NCBI RefSeq assembly: GCF_964340395.1
Contig: NC_135551.1
Span: 24,390,003 to 24,454,002, forward strand
Length of the DNA stretch: 64,000 nt
From: Glandiceps talaboti
Lineage: Eukaryota; Hemichordata; Enteropneusta; Spengelidae
Reading direction: 5' to 3'
Shown: piece by piece, positions 47,968 through 61,200 of the stretch
Layout: every line of letters starts with the position of its first letter
Numbering within the stretch: position 1 is the stretch's first letter
Notes under the pieces: model-generated
Seen by the model: only the letters and a program-made list of their open reading frames with translations
What the model was told of the DNA's origin: nothing
The model's database searches: none
Translations under genes and position numbers: made by a program

Positions 47968-49205
47968 AAACATTTCAGTTTGTTTATTCCGGGAGTAGAA
48001 ACTGTAGTATGTAACTATGCTCACTTATTAGAGTCTGTGAACAGTCACTCTTAGTACTGCCTAATGGAGAAGCATTGTGAACAACTTCATGGGGTCTGTG
48101 ATACACTGGTGACTCCTTGGCTAATAAACCGGTGAGTATGAAACGGTACCGGTGCCTATATATCTGGACACATTCAGACCAGACGAAGTAAATGCACGTA
48201 AGGAGTGTATTGTTGACTTTTATGAATAGTGAATAATAGAGAGACGCGTCAAGTTGATGAATAATTAATTGCTTTTCAGCGTCCTAACAATGAGCAATTG
48301 TAAACAAGAACGTTCGCACTGAGTTCAGACAATCATGGACATATATATACACAATACTGTACCGTACACCTTTTAATACCAACCACAGGTGATCGTCACC
48401 CCGGAAAGTATCTAATTTCGACTTTCGTTTCATTAAGCAATTGTCCCGGGTTTTCATGCTTTGCAAAATACACAATGTCACAATGGTCAGGCAAAGGAAA
48501 CTTATCTCACACAATACACATATATATAAAGTAAACAATGTAGAAAATACTTGTGAAACACACCCCCTGGTCAGATTTTTTTTAAAGTACAGTAACTTAG
48601 GCAGATGCCCAGACCACTAATTTATAACCAAATTTAGAAAATTAGTAACCATACACCGGGAAAATATTTGAATTAAATTACTGTTCAATTTCAAAGTCGT
48701 ATTTTTTAAATCAAGAAATAATTACAAAAAATATAACTTAACTATTCCGCAAGATATTGTACACCGGGACCCACACATACACACACTTAAATTTTCTTTG
48801 GCAAGTAAAACAAATTTGGTGGAATACACGAAAAACAACAACAATATTTTTACGATTGCAGACATTGAAAATAAAACGTTGCCATGGTTGTGATACGTGT
48901 GGTGGCCATTTAATTTTTAAATGGACTGCGGAAAATGTAGTATTTCCCGGGTTCGCGAAATGGGCGTTCGACAACATCTAATGTCTGAACAATAAATATC
49001 AAGGTATAGACAGTATCGACGCAGATATTTTGAACAGAGCTTAAATTTACGCCGAGTCACTGCATATGCGTTGCCAATTATAGACATTGGGTATAACTGT
49101 CTCATTGAATTGTTAGATATCTGAGAAACCATACATTGTACCCAGTGCCGGCGAAACTAAAAGCTTTGAATAAGAAATTCCGTCTGAAATAAATTCTAAC
49201 TGTAC

Positions 49206-49440
49206 CTCTTAACGTCTGCTTCGGATGAGACACTTGGGATCCATCGGAATGAAGGCACCCCATGTAATTGTCCACTCGGCAGTGCAACGCAACAAGTAGA
49301 CACTACACTACTTACGCAACGAGGGACGCCATTTTGTATCCAAGTGAATTGAGCATGCGCTTGAACTTTGAACTGGGAAACAGCTGCTGGCGCGTAAAAG
49401 ACGCATGGCTGATTGTTTACAGGTAACCACTCTCTTATAA
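49206..49440. promoter_or_regulatory. MATCAP/EEF1AKMT1 divergent promoter with both 5' UTR donors
   Basis: A minus-strand donor (AAGAG then gtacag) ends a probable non-coding MATCAP exon at 49206. A plus-strand donor (TTTACAG then gtaacc, about 49421) may end a non-coding EEF1AKMT1 exon, to be spliced to an acceptor near 50458. Between them are GCCATTTTG (YY1-like, 49328–49336), GCATGCGC (NRF1-core-like, about 49354–49361) and GGCGCG. Transcription starts are not determinable by eye. Confidence 0.45.
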
Positions 49441-50021
49441 GCAATTACGAGAAATTTATGTTGCATGCGACGATTTCACATGGCCTACATTTGCAATAGA
49501 GTATTTATGCAATGAAAACCTGTCAATATTGTATTTTTGAATAACACAATGTTGAATGTGTATGTATTGTATGAATGTGTATGTATTGTATTATGTATAA
49601 CAGTATATGGCTTTGTATTTGGGCTCAGATCAGTTTGGTGGCATGAGAGTGAGATTTCGGTAAGCCCAACTACCGGTATTGATGTTGTATGTTGTAAAAT
49701 AGTCGCATTGCATTTTAGTATTATCACAGGGGACAGGAGGAATGTATGCTAAGATTTGCATATGTTTTGACTACTTTATATTCATATGAAGATGGTGATA
49801 TAAATGTTGGATGTATTTCATTCCCAATGCTTGTCATTAAATAGCTGTTATCAGCTAATTCTCTGAGTGTTCATACTGTTCTGTACCACACTCTGTTCCC
49901 TTCTGTAAACATTCACCGTCTAGCATGTGCAAATATTCGCATATATTTCTCCTGTCCCTTGTGGTACTACTCAATATAAAACTTGCCAAGGAGAACTATC
50001 AGGCACATTGATATTGTATGG

Positions 50022-50024
<3 letters not shown>

Positions 50025-50094
<70 letters not shown>

Positions 50095-50158
50095 TGTGTG
50101 TACATGTGTACATGTACATTTATCTATGTGTGTATGTGTATGTCTGTCTGTCTGTCTG

Positions 50159-50191
<33 letters not shown>

Positions 50192-50192
50192 G
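50025..50192. repeat. (TG)n / (TCTG)n compound microsatellite
   Basis: A pure TG run at about 50025–50086 is followed by TG/CA variants and (TCTG)n at about 50142–50190. It falls in the probable 5' intron of EEF1AKMT1. Confidence 0.95.
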
Positions 50193-50510
50193 GCTCATTG
50201 GTTGTCTGTCATGGCTGCATACAAATGTGTCTATAGGTATGTCTGCACTGTGTGTGTGTGTTTTAATGTGATATACTACTTTGATGTTCGAATATAATTG
50301 TATAAATGCTATATTTAATTTAACACAATCGCATTTTGTTTTGTTTAAGGGGTCACTAAAACAAGGAAAATGGACTACGTGTTTTGATTCCTGGACAGAA
50401 TCTCACTTATTTATCAATAATTCATTTTCACTAGCCGTCTGAAATTACTGGTGTTCAGAAGTTTTCTTTGTTCCACCACCAAACACCCCAAAATAAAAAG
50501 TTAAATCAAA

Positions 50511-53370
50511 ATGTCCGATTCAGATGATGATGTACCTCAACTCCCAGCTGATACTTTGGCTGCTTTACAAGAGTTTTATGCTGTACAAGCAGAGAAGGAA
50601 GAACAAATTAAATCAATGTTGGCTGGTAATGTTGTAGAAGGAACTGGTGTAATTGATGAAGATTGGGTAAGATAAAGATACCTGTCACCCATCCCTCCAT
50701 CCAAGACCCACCCACTGCAGAACCCCACCCTCTGTCCAATGCACACCCACCTTGTAACCCCTCCCACCATGCAACACATTCTTACTATGGAACTCCTCCC
50801 TCCAGCAAACATCCATGATGTAACCCCTCCTCATGCAAACACACATCTACTGTGTAATCTCCACCTTCATCTCCCATGCACCATAGCCCTCTCTTCAATA
50901 CCCACCCACCACCAATGTCCATGTAGCCTCTCTGCAACACACATCTACTATGTAACCCCTCCTTGTAACATACAGCCAACATTTAACTCCTCCAATAAAT
51001 ATCCACTGTGTAACCTCTCCCCCAACACCCATCCACCATATAATCCCCACTCCAACATATTCCCATCATCTTACATCATCTTCTATTCCCCCCCCCCCAA
51101 AAAAAAAAAAAAAAAAAAAAAAAAAATAATTCCCACTCATACTTCATTCTGTTTAGAATATCTTTTAATTTCAGATCTATATCTATTACTATGGATTTGT
51201 TGACTGTAAATGTACAATATAGGAGGGTGATATAAATTAGAAAGAATAATTCTTGCATGCAAAGTGATGTAGTAATATAATAAGTGGTATTGTGATACTA
51301 TTCCCTCCTATTTTGTCTCCAAATATCTAATAAGCTCTCTAATGTTTTTATTCAATCAGCAACTGTCACAGTTCTGGTATGATGAAGAAACAGCCACAGC
51401 ACTGGCCAAGGAAGTATTGAGTGTTATCGGAGAAACTGGCAGGTTAGGGCACACAGAGGATCAATATGACAGAACCCATGACTCATGAGTGGAAGTGTGA
51501 CTTAGTCTAGTTATTTGTACAATTTGTTGCAGTGCTCTCTGTGAGCTTACTGTCATGAACATAGAATGAAGTAGAAAATGCAACATAGCAGTAGAAAACA
51601 CTGCAACCATGTGTGTAAATACCCACACTGACACTCAATGTGATGAGTTTCTATTATCATCATACTTTCCATGATAGTTTATCAAACATCAAAATTCATA
51701 AAAGAGATATAACAATGCATTTGTGTGACTTTGTTTACATGGAACAGCCTAACACTTAATTGCATACACACACTCATTTGAATACAGGTATGCAATAATG
51801 TTTTTTGATCATTCTAAACTACAATCTCCTGTTTACATTACAGAGTAGCTTGTTTGTGTTGTCCGACACTTTACCAGAAACTTAGAGAGTTGAAACCAGA
51901 CACCTGTACATCAATCCTTTTTGAATTTGACCCACGATTTGAAATGTATGGAGAGAACTTTGTTTTCTACGACTACAAGTCACCACTTGATTTTCCGAAG
52001 TCTGTCGAGCCACATTCCTTCGATATTGTTGTTGCTGATCCACCATTTTTATCGGAAGAATGTCATGTGAAAGTTGCCCAGACAGTCAAGTATCTTGCTA
52101 AGGATAAGATTTTGTATTGTACAGGTTAGTTGTTATCACGTTGTAACAGTAAAAACAAAAGTGGGTCATTGTGTGTCAGTGTCAATAGAGGGTGCACTGT
52201 ACAAAAAAGTTCACATTTAAAGTGGAACAGGCTGAGTTTGTAAGCATATTATTCAAGTGAAAATACTTAACTAAAACGACATTCCAGTGTTAATGTTAAT
52301 GTTGATGCCTGTCTTCTATAACATTACGATTGTCTTCTGGCATGGTTGGAACAGCTGATTGCATAGTATGGATTTCATGAACATTTTTTGATATGTAGGA
52401 TAAATTACGTCGTCAGATTGTTTATGGGTACATAATACCAGGTTTCATTGAAAAAGTGATGGTTTAGTGTGCTTCAGTAAGTACAACACTGTGAGAACCT
52501 TTTAAATATGCAGCAAAAACTACTCAAGAATACTTATCAGTTATTGATATATTAGATCAATATATGCCAGTTATGGAATGTTGACAACTTTTATCAGTAT
52601 CAGCTCTCAAAGTCTGTAACAGTCTAGTCGTTAAACCATATTTGGAAGTGCTCAAATATGGTTTAACGACTAGACTGTGGTCTGTAAGGTATGCCATGAT
52701 GGGGTGCCCTCACACATCGGTCAATCCCAGAGGAATTGAAGCAGTGAGGGCAGAATGACATGACATATCTTATAGTCTACAACTGTCACAATTATATCTA
52801 GAAACATATTTCCATGATGATGTAGTGCTTTAGTCAGTGATTATGTTACAGGTTTATGTTTTTGTTCTGATCACCACCACACGAGAAAAATGCAAATTAC
52901 ATGTCATCCAATGACTATTCAAGCGCAATCTAATGTAGTATGATTTAAGTGAACAACTGACTGCCTCGTCTAGGTCCTATACAGTATTGTAAGATTTACA
53001 CCTCCACTCATTGGTTTAGTTAGAGAGACCACGTTGGCATCCAGACTACTGACTGCCCTCAACATAAGATTTTAACCAGATTGACACAATATACTAAAAT
53101 GGTTTAATGGCATCACACTCCTATTGATTTTAGCAGTGTCTCATGCTTGCTCTATTACCGGTAATATTAATGATCAGAGTACAAAGGTCAATGGTCAAAT
53201 TGTGGGTAATATTTTCTGTTATTTCGTTTGTAGGTGCTGTGATGGAGAAAGCATTAGAAGAGAAACTTGGACTCAAAATTTGTAAATTTCAACCAAAGCA
53301 TGAGAGAAATTTAGCAAATGAATTCCGGTGTTTTTCAAATTATGAAATTGGACTGGATAGTCAATTGTAA
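50511..53370 (+). CDS. EEF1AKMT1: EEF1AKMT1 (N6AMT2/EFM5 family) eEF1A lysine methyltransferase (4 exons)
   Basis: Cytosolic SAM-dependent methyltransferase; the human orthologue methylates eEF1A at Lys79. Exons: 50511–50666, 51360–51442, 51844–52124, 53234–53370, giving 218 residues (human 214), with consistent phases. Conserved blocks: acidic N-terminus [63 protein letters not shown] and FVFYDYKSP. The catalytic DPPF of the N6-MTase type sits in [14 protein letters not shown], and the C-terminus ends [15 protein letters not shown]. The ATG at 50511 gives the family's usual start. AATAAA at 53414–53419, about 45 bp after the stop, is a good poly(A) signal. Confidence 0.96.
51089..51126. repeat. 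Poly-C/poly-A run
   Basis: About nine C then about 29 A in EEF1AKMT1 intron 1. The preceding ~400 bp is a C-rich degenerate repeat around cccatccaccatgtaacccc motifs. Confidence 0.85.
52619..52678. repeat. Perfect 26-bp hairpin, EEF1AKMT1 intron 3
   Basis: Arms 52619–52644 and 52653–52678 are exact reverse complements (ACAGTCTAGTCGTTAAACC… against …GGTTTAACGACTAGACTGT), with an 8-base loop gaagtgct. A MITE begins two bases further on at 52680. Confidence 0.95.
52680..52780. mobile_element. GTCTGTAAGG-family MITE, copy 4
   Basis: GTCTGTAAGGTATGCCATGA…gtgccctcacacatcgg…gcagtgagggc…catgacATATCTTATAGTC. Same layout and length as copy 1. It abuts the perfect hairpin at 52619–52678. Confidence 0.75.
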
Positions 53371-56300
53371 CAAAGTTATTATTCTGTCGTGCTTGCTATG
53401 TATGGTTTTCATAAATAAAATAAATAAATTTTGTATACAAAGACATAAACCTAATTTGGTGATGTATAAATATGTTGCATACACAAGTATGCACTTGATC
53501 GTTGTCCCAGGTTTGTGGTTCTATCAAGGTGGGAACAAACATTATTTTGTAGTAATGTACTAGTAAACAGACAAAAACGATATTTAAGATATATACAATT
53601 GTGGACATCAGGACCATGGATGAATAGAATGTTACAAATAGGGAAAGTAAACAACTGAATTGGATTAGTAATACTTAGCACAGCATGTTGGAAGTACAGA
53701 CTTGTATTATATTGCATCATGTGATAAAAATAGTTTTATAGCCACTTTACATAATAGTTCACATTCACAATCAAAGTTCCAGTTCCACTGTCACTTCTTG
53801 TACACATAAACTTGTTATCAAACCATGGTGTGTAATACAAGTCTCTGCTGTTCCAACTTGCTGAGTCAAGTGTTATTAATCCAATTCATTTGTTTGTTTT
53901 CCTTGTTCGTAATAGGTTCCATTCATCCAGTCACATGTAGGAACATTCTCCATTACCACATCATTTTATGGCGACTTACAAGGCCGCCTTTCCAACATTT
54001 CACCATCTTGGCTCATACTTCACGGCAGATACTCATCAAACACAAAACTCAACAACCACCACCACTCTTGAAATCTAGATGCACCAACGAGTTTCATATA
54101 ATTTGACTTTTATTGATATGAAAGGAAAACATACTTTGTCACAGTCAAGAAATAAAATTTGACTTTGGTTGTATTTCAGTGTATGCACATTTGCATGTGT
54201 TTATATAAATTTGTCATACAGCATACATAATAAAACACTCCTGTACGTACAAATCCATCATTTTCTGACGAGGGTTTTCAACAATATCTAAAAAGGGGGC
54301 ATTCATTATTACCTACTACGACTACGAGTATTCAACATTTCCTAAATTGACATATGCTAATATGGATGTTTCCTAACTTCTTAAGATGACCATTCATGAA
54401 TACAGGATTCCAATGCTATTACTACAGAAAGCGAGATATCGACAAACTAAGAACAGACACACACTAAAACTATTGAGTGGTTGATTACACAAGTGGGTGA
54501 TAGCGGTGACTTGGTTATGTGGATGTAATCACCCTGTAATCAAGATAGTGTCAACACTGAATGAGGTTGGATATGAGGCCATTTGAGCAAAACTGGTTAT
54601 CAGAGATGCTACCATAATATGACTGAATTACATCAATATGTTGCAATAGTAGTTTTTGTTTGTGTCTGTGTTAGCTAGCCGATAGTTCACTTGCCATTGT
54701 TGTTTGTGAAGTCAAAGGTATATAAATGACAATTTCCCGACGGTGGGTTTTACAGAGGAATCATTTACATCATCAGAACATTTCATCAACATTTTCTAAT
54801 CATCATCATCATCATCATACACATCTAGACTCATGACCTACTGCAGCCCAAAGTAAAGTTTATTAATATTCATTACTTCCTAATATGGACAAGGTCACAC
54901 AGCCTGTGAACTTTGCAAATCAAACTTGCATTTTTCATGGACACTATGAGTAGAAGCTGATTGGTTGAATAAGTCACATGATGCCTATACATGTTGACTG
55001 TTTCAAAATACCCAGATGTGGAATTGACCTCAAACTTCAACATGAGATATGTTAATTTTATGCTAATTTTTCCATGCAGACAATAGCAGTAGACCGTAAG
55101 GTATACCAAAAAATACTGACTTTGAATTACCAAGTTCAGTATGTGTGGAGAAAAAAACATGCCGGGTTCACCATCAAGCCAGTTTCAGAGGCTACAAGCA
55201 ATTTGTATTTTTGGCAGCAACACCACACAGCCATGTATCCTACATATGGAAATAATGATGGATCATATATGACAGCGATATTAGCACCATAATCTGGTCA
55301 AATGTATTCTGATAAATTCAACATAAATGAAGCAACTGTAAAACACACTTACAACCCATTTGGTAACTTTGCATCACCAACACGTACTATGCTGTAAAAC
55401 TAAAGAGTCTGCAAAACTACTAATATAAATGGCAAAATAGAAATGGCTACCAAAAAAATAAACAAACTGACTTTCATTCATTTTAATAATATAGAAATAA
55501 TCTGTATATTGAACAATGGTGCTTTGATTTCATCACATAATTCCCTGAAATTCTATCCATGTCTTAATTTTGATTATATAGAAATGATATTATATGGCAC
55601 AACAAAGATGACATACAGACTACGACAACTTACTCAGGAATAGTGTATTATGACAGGTTACTGTGCTATTATACAGTGTTCTCCGAGAGGGTGGGGTAGG
55701 GTGGAGATATACTTCCCATACTTGCATATAGAGACAAGCTATCCCCTTTGGGGTATATTTTTTTCAGCCCATTGCAATGATCCAGTGGGGTGGATATACA
55801 CTACCCATATTTGGATTTATGTTGTCCTTTGGGGTATATTTTCAGCCCCACTGGTCTAAAATGGGCTACAGATATTCCAGATGAAACTTTCAGAATGCCT
55901 ATGAAGAGCCAGGGGGAACTGTACTCTCAAGCTTTTGCTCTGAAATGGGGTATGCTTTCCAAAATATTGCCTTGACCTTTTAAGGCAAGTGTTCTGTTCA
56001 CAAAGTGTAGAATCAGCCTCAGATTTTGCCCCATCAAGCACAGTAATATTGATCATATGTATGATACTGCTCCAGATAGATACTACTAAAAAATACAAAG
56101 CCTACTACATGTTGGTTAAACAGGTCTACAAAATGCAATGGTGAGTTTGTTACATGGGCACCACACTAATCTGGTGTTCTCTCCCCACTATTCTTTTTAT
56201 GTTTGAGAGGGCTCTGAGACTACACATGGTATGTTAACATCATCTGTAGTTGTCATAGAGATCTGGAATAAATATCTGTGTTCTGGACTTGTGGCTGTTT

Positions 56301-58217
56301 TTTTTTTTAATTTTGACATGGATAAAGTGGCCACATTTGTATTATGGTTTTAAGTGGCCACCCCAGGAATTACAAGAGGGCTTCATGTCCTAGTTACTTT
56401 GCTGTGGAGAACACTGTCACAAATAAATCATACAAAACAGTATACCTATCACAAGATTTAGGTGTACATTACACAACATAGTCATTTGATACAAGCTTAT
56501 ATACAGAATATGAAAAACACATCAAAGTTTGTGAACCACCTCTACATATGACACCACGAACAGTTAGGATATTATTAGCCAATTATTCAAGGTAGGAAAC
56601 CAAAATACTGGGAGTATTGTGTTTTGCCTGAGAGATTGATCAAAGTATTTACATAGTCATTTCCCTGGGTTTGAATTTTAAACTGTTGAATTTATATTCA
56701 CTTGTGGTCCACTTGTTCTTACTGTACATGTACATGGCAGTGAAATATTCTACATACATATAAAACATTCAGTCACACATGATACCATTTACTACATACA
56801 ACTTATATTGATCTAGTAGTCTTTTGTATAGGCTACAGACTAGTAGTCATTACCTGTCAAATCTAACCTTCATACCAAGGACTAGAATGTTGGCTTTGTA
56901 AGAGCTGTATTTATAATCTATTTCATGTTATTGGAGTCTTAGGCTAAAAAAAAAGAATTGTTTTTGGTCAGGACATTTTGTCACAAATAGTGTGATGACA
57001 CAATTTTTTTTTTTAAATTCTCAACAAACCTGTCAAGCAATCTACTATTTATGGCAGTTACTGTTCTTTTTATTTAGTACTTTAGAGCAAGTATGTATGT
57101 GGGAGTCGATGTCATTTGCTTGTTCATGATTGGCTCTGCAGTTGTCTTCACTGAAGTAGGGAGGGCTATTTTTGTGTTTCCCCATGGATATGCAGACTGC
57201 ATGGGCTGGACAACTTGATGTCTAGCTAGATTCATGTGTAAAAAATAACATAACAGTTACTGGTATGATCACTAGATTTGAAAGCCAATGACAAGTCTGG
57301 AGTCTATCTTTTGTATGGAATGTACATTGTGAATGCAAAGGCACTGTGTGTCTTTACATAGTTTTATGGAAGTCAAATATGCAATAGACCTTTTGCATGA
57401 TCCATTTGGTCTTTTGCATAAATCAGAATGGTAAAAATATGTTGACCAACATTAAGGACTTTGACAGTAATCAAGTGAAGTCAAGTCTGTTTTCCCTAAC
57501 CTTGCAGGTCACTCATCTCACAAAAGACTTGCAATTTGTATCTTACTGGAATGTTCTTATTTGAACAATGCAAAAGGTCTATTGATACAAACGCCCTCTA
57601 GAGTTGTGTTGCCACTATTAGATTAAAGGTCCACCTCAAAACTTAGCTCAAAAACAACTGACAGTAAACATAGGAGCTAACCACAGAACTGAGACTTGAA
57701 ATTCCTCTTCTCATGGTCTTTCAATAATTTATGAAAACATGAATATGCTAATGTTCTGTACTTTCCCTTTGACCCCATGATGTCATAATTTTAACGGGGT
57801 AACATCCAATCTCGTGCTGTACTGCGGTGTTGTTTTAGTCCTGATGGGGAAATTTCCATTCACACGCTGTATTCTGGTTTTGATTTAGTCTCAACATCTC
57901 ACCATATTCAGTCTCTGTGTCTTTGCATTTTAAGTACTTAGACAAGGAGTACATACCAGTCATGTAAATTTCTTGTTCATGTCATGAGAACCATTATGTT
58001 AAACACCTTTCAACCCACTTTAGTTTGCAATCGTCCACTCACTAAAGTCAGTCGAATACAGCCACCACACATTCTTCAGATGTGTATATGAAGACACTAC
58101 GAATATGACCTTTGACCTCTGGGTTAAGTATTAATATTAACTGAATCATTCAGATATGTGATACAAACTTCTAAATGGATCAGTGTATTCAAAATTGGTA
58201 GCTACATATTCTCTCTG
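53371..58217. other. Convergent EEF1AKMT1–NUP43 intergenic region
   Basis: After the EEF1AKMT1 poly(A) signal I find no supported exon. The frame at 53825–54106 is open but resembles nothing known. A twofold ~95-bp repeat with ctttggggtatattttt lies at about 55680–55860. An inverted-repeat element is at 57382–57584. An AATAAA on the minus strand near 57070 could be a NUP43 poly(A) signal. Confidence 0.5.
57382..57584. mobile_element. MITE-like element with perfect 17-bp terminal inverted repeats
   Basis: CAATAGACCTTTTGCAT at 57382–57398 and its exact complement at 57568–57584 bracket about 170 bp. A direct sub-copy of the terminus (ggtcttttgcat) lies just inside. It is non-coding; superfamily unknown. 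Confidence 0.65.
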
Positions 58218-61200
58218 CTACCGAATAGTAAGATTCCTAATAACATAGATGGCTTCTCCATCAGTCCCACATAAAAGGTGATTGCTCTCAATGTCTATAG
58301 AGTTCACTGGCATTTTGTTGTGCGGTAGTAGAGTGGTTACTTCTAGGTTCCGATGTTTGGACGTGTCGCTACTTAGCCAGGCACTAGACGTGACTGGACT
58401 TGATAGACTGGGTTGACTACTTGCTGCTAGGGGTTGTGATCCCAACCATGATGTGATGTCTCCTCCACCTGTACCAACACCTGAAAGACAAATCGGAATC
58501 TTTAGGAACTCACAGATATCGATAGTAACGACAAACAAAATATCCAAGATGTCAGACTTCTAACGTGTGCTTCATTACTTAATATCATTTTGACTTCTGC
58601 TTAAAAAAATGTGCACGGTAACATAATTTTGTTCTTGACTTAATGGGTTTGAAAATTTTCTCGAATAAAACTTTTAAGATTTTCATTTCTGAGGTACATA
58701 TAACCTGTTCTATTCCAAAGTAGAATACACAAAGAACATTTTACAATCAAAACTAGTATATTATCAAAAACTATATTTAGCAGTATAAGGAGGAAAGTGG
58801 TCCTAAATATTGCTATAATCTGTAACCTTTTAATTGCAAGTCAACTTTCGAACCATCAGGAAGACAGCCATTTACAAACAACATGGCAACATGGCAGATG
58901 AACTTCAACACACTTGCGATCAACCACTTTAAAGTAAAAAATCTGTGCACCACAAGCTTTTTTTGACAAATTTTCATTCAAATGACTGTGAACATCTTAA
59001 CTTGGGTCTTTTTTATTCCAAAATAAACACTGATAATTATGAAATTTCTGAAAAGTATGATTTTTGTGAGTCACAGACTGTAACAATGGAAAAAGTGAAA
59101 AGTTTGTTTCTACTCTGTTACTACTTCTACAGACTAAAACCACAAACATGTTATTGCAAGTACCATTGCGAGTACCTGACCCAGCTGACATGGAAGTGGA
59201 TAATTGTGTTGCCATGGTAACTTGTGATGACGTATTATCCCAGTGCCACACTGCACCATCTTCAGAACATGTAAATAAATTGTCTGGATTGAATGGATGG
59301 AATTTCACTTCCCACACTGAAAATAAAAGGACATATTACAAATATGGTTGAGCGGAAAATTGCGGTATTTTCTTATAACATGGCAGAAGAATACAATGTA
59401 ATACAATTATTTATTCTGGCACAAATCTACAGTAACAAAATCTGTTAAGTTTCTTAGACTCTCTGAGGAGCATACAATAACATTGCTTTAATATTGGCAA
59501 TCTACAGTCACTGACAACAATTACAGTGTTTCACTTTGTGTCATTTTCATAAGAATCACATTCTCCAAACCAGGTGCAAATTTCAATGACTGGATAAACC
59601 AGGCCTTTAGGTGGTTCATATCATGACTGACTTCACACAATCAGAAACACAAGGATGGCCGTTTTTATGGCCTAACCACAACCAAGTGTTTCACTAAGGG
59701 AGGTACATGTAAGTAGGTAAAAGCTATCAAGTTCCCCAGTTATTTTAAACCTGTGGTACAGTATATAGGAAACTTTGGAAGTTTCATCTGGATTCCACCT
59801 TCTGTTACCAGGGTTCCTAAACATTCAGGGTCATACACTTACATGCAAATAAAATTCCAGGACTTTTTTCATCAGTTTTCCAGGAGTATTCAGATCAACT
59901 TTGGTTATTTTTTGGAGTGTTGACCAGTAAAATACATTTCATTTGTCAACACACCTGATTTTTGATACATATTTCTCTATTTCTCACCTATATAACCAAC
60001 ACCTCAAAGCAGTAAGGTGAATCATTCAGTTAATCGATTTTCCAGGAGTCGATTGCATTTTTCGAGGACTTGCCAGGAGTCCTTTAAAATTCAAGAACAT
60101 TGCAGGAGCATGCGAACCCTGAATTTAGTAGCCCACAGACTTGGCTAATTGAGTAGACAGACACTGAAATCCTTGCACATGAAAAACCAAGACCAAATGA
60201 AGCTGCACACAAGCAATGTCACATACTTGACAAAGATCTCACTCCTACTTACTGTTTGTACTGTGAGCATCAAGTAACGTGACTGGATATTTGTCTTGCC
60301 TCATATCCCATATTGCTAGTACTCCATCTTGTCCTCCTGTAGCTACTATATGTGGTTGATTAGGGTGTTTGTCTATACAGTGTAAAGGTATCCTTTCTCC
60401 AGTGCTGTAAAACAACATGACATAAAAACAATATTATTACGTATGTACCAGAGATTACTTGTACTGGTGCAAGCGAATACTGGTGGTGTTTGCACTGTAG
60501 TGGAATACCGAAAACATTACTGCATACATGATTGCCAATGATATGAAATGAGGGAACAGTTGTCCATTGCACGCGAAACCTAGTCATTGCTAGGTATGAT
60601 TTTTATGGAAATTTGCTGTTTGGGATAAACATATGTAAATAATAACAGATCCCCATGCCGCGCGAGTGCCAGTGTGGGTACTCTGAACTCTATGTAATCA
60701 TGCCTGTCATGTTTTCTGTTGCACTTTCACTCCCTACACTCGTGAAAGCATTGCCACAGAGAACATTGCAAGCACTAATGCAAATACCCCAAGTATGCCA
60801 CACTTGCACTCGTGTGTCATATCGCATAGGCTATTTTCATATTGTAATGATTGTTAGATGACAAGAAATACACAATCAACACATTACTTTATTATCTGCA
60901 AACTTATCATTTATGCCACCACTGATCTAGTTGTGCTGTTTAGATTGCCAAGTAAGGCGTACAGCAACTTTTGTCATGACATGGTGTAAAATTGCAATTC
61001 ATTGTGAAATTTGGTAGTAACAATTTTGCATAGAATAGAAGTTGACTTATTGAATTTATAAGTAAACAATCTGTGGCATGTTCTAGATTTTACTTGATAC
61101 TAAATAAGTCATAATACCTTGAATAATGTTGCATTTATCTCTGGTTGCAATTAGAAAAAAGAAACCATGGGTTACGATTTTGGCCATCTGATTTTAACCT

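Noticed and set aside
49927-50297. Cys/Val-rich frames upstream of EEF1AKMT1
   Set aside because: TG/TCTG microsatellite.
50739-51203. 154-codon His/Pro-rich frame
   Set aside because: C-rich degenerate repeat plus poly-A in EEF1AKMT1 intron 1.
53825-54106. 93-codon plus-strand frame downstream of EEF1AKMT1
   Set aside because: No recognisable domain, no splice logic, and it follows a good poly(A) signal.
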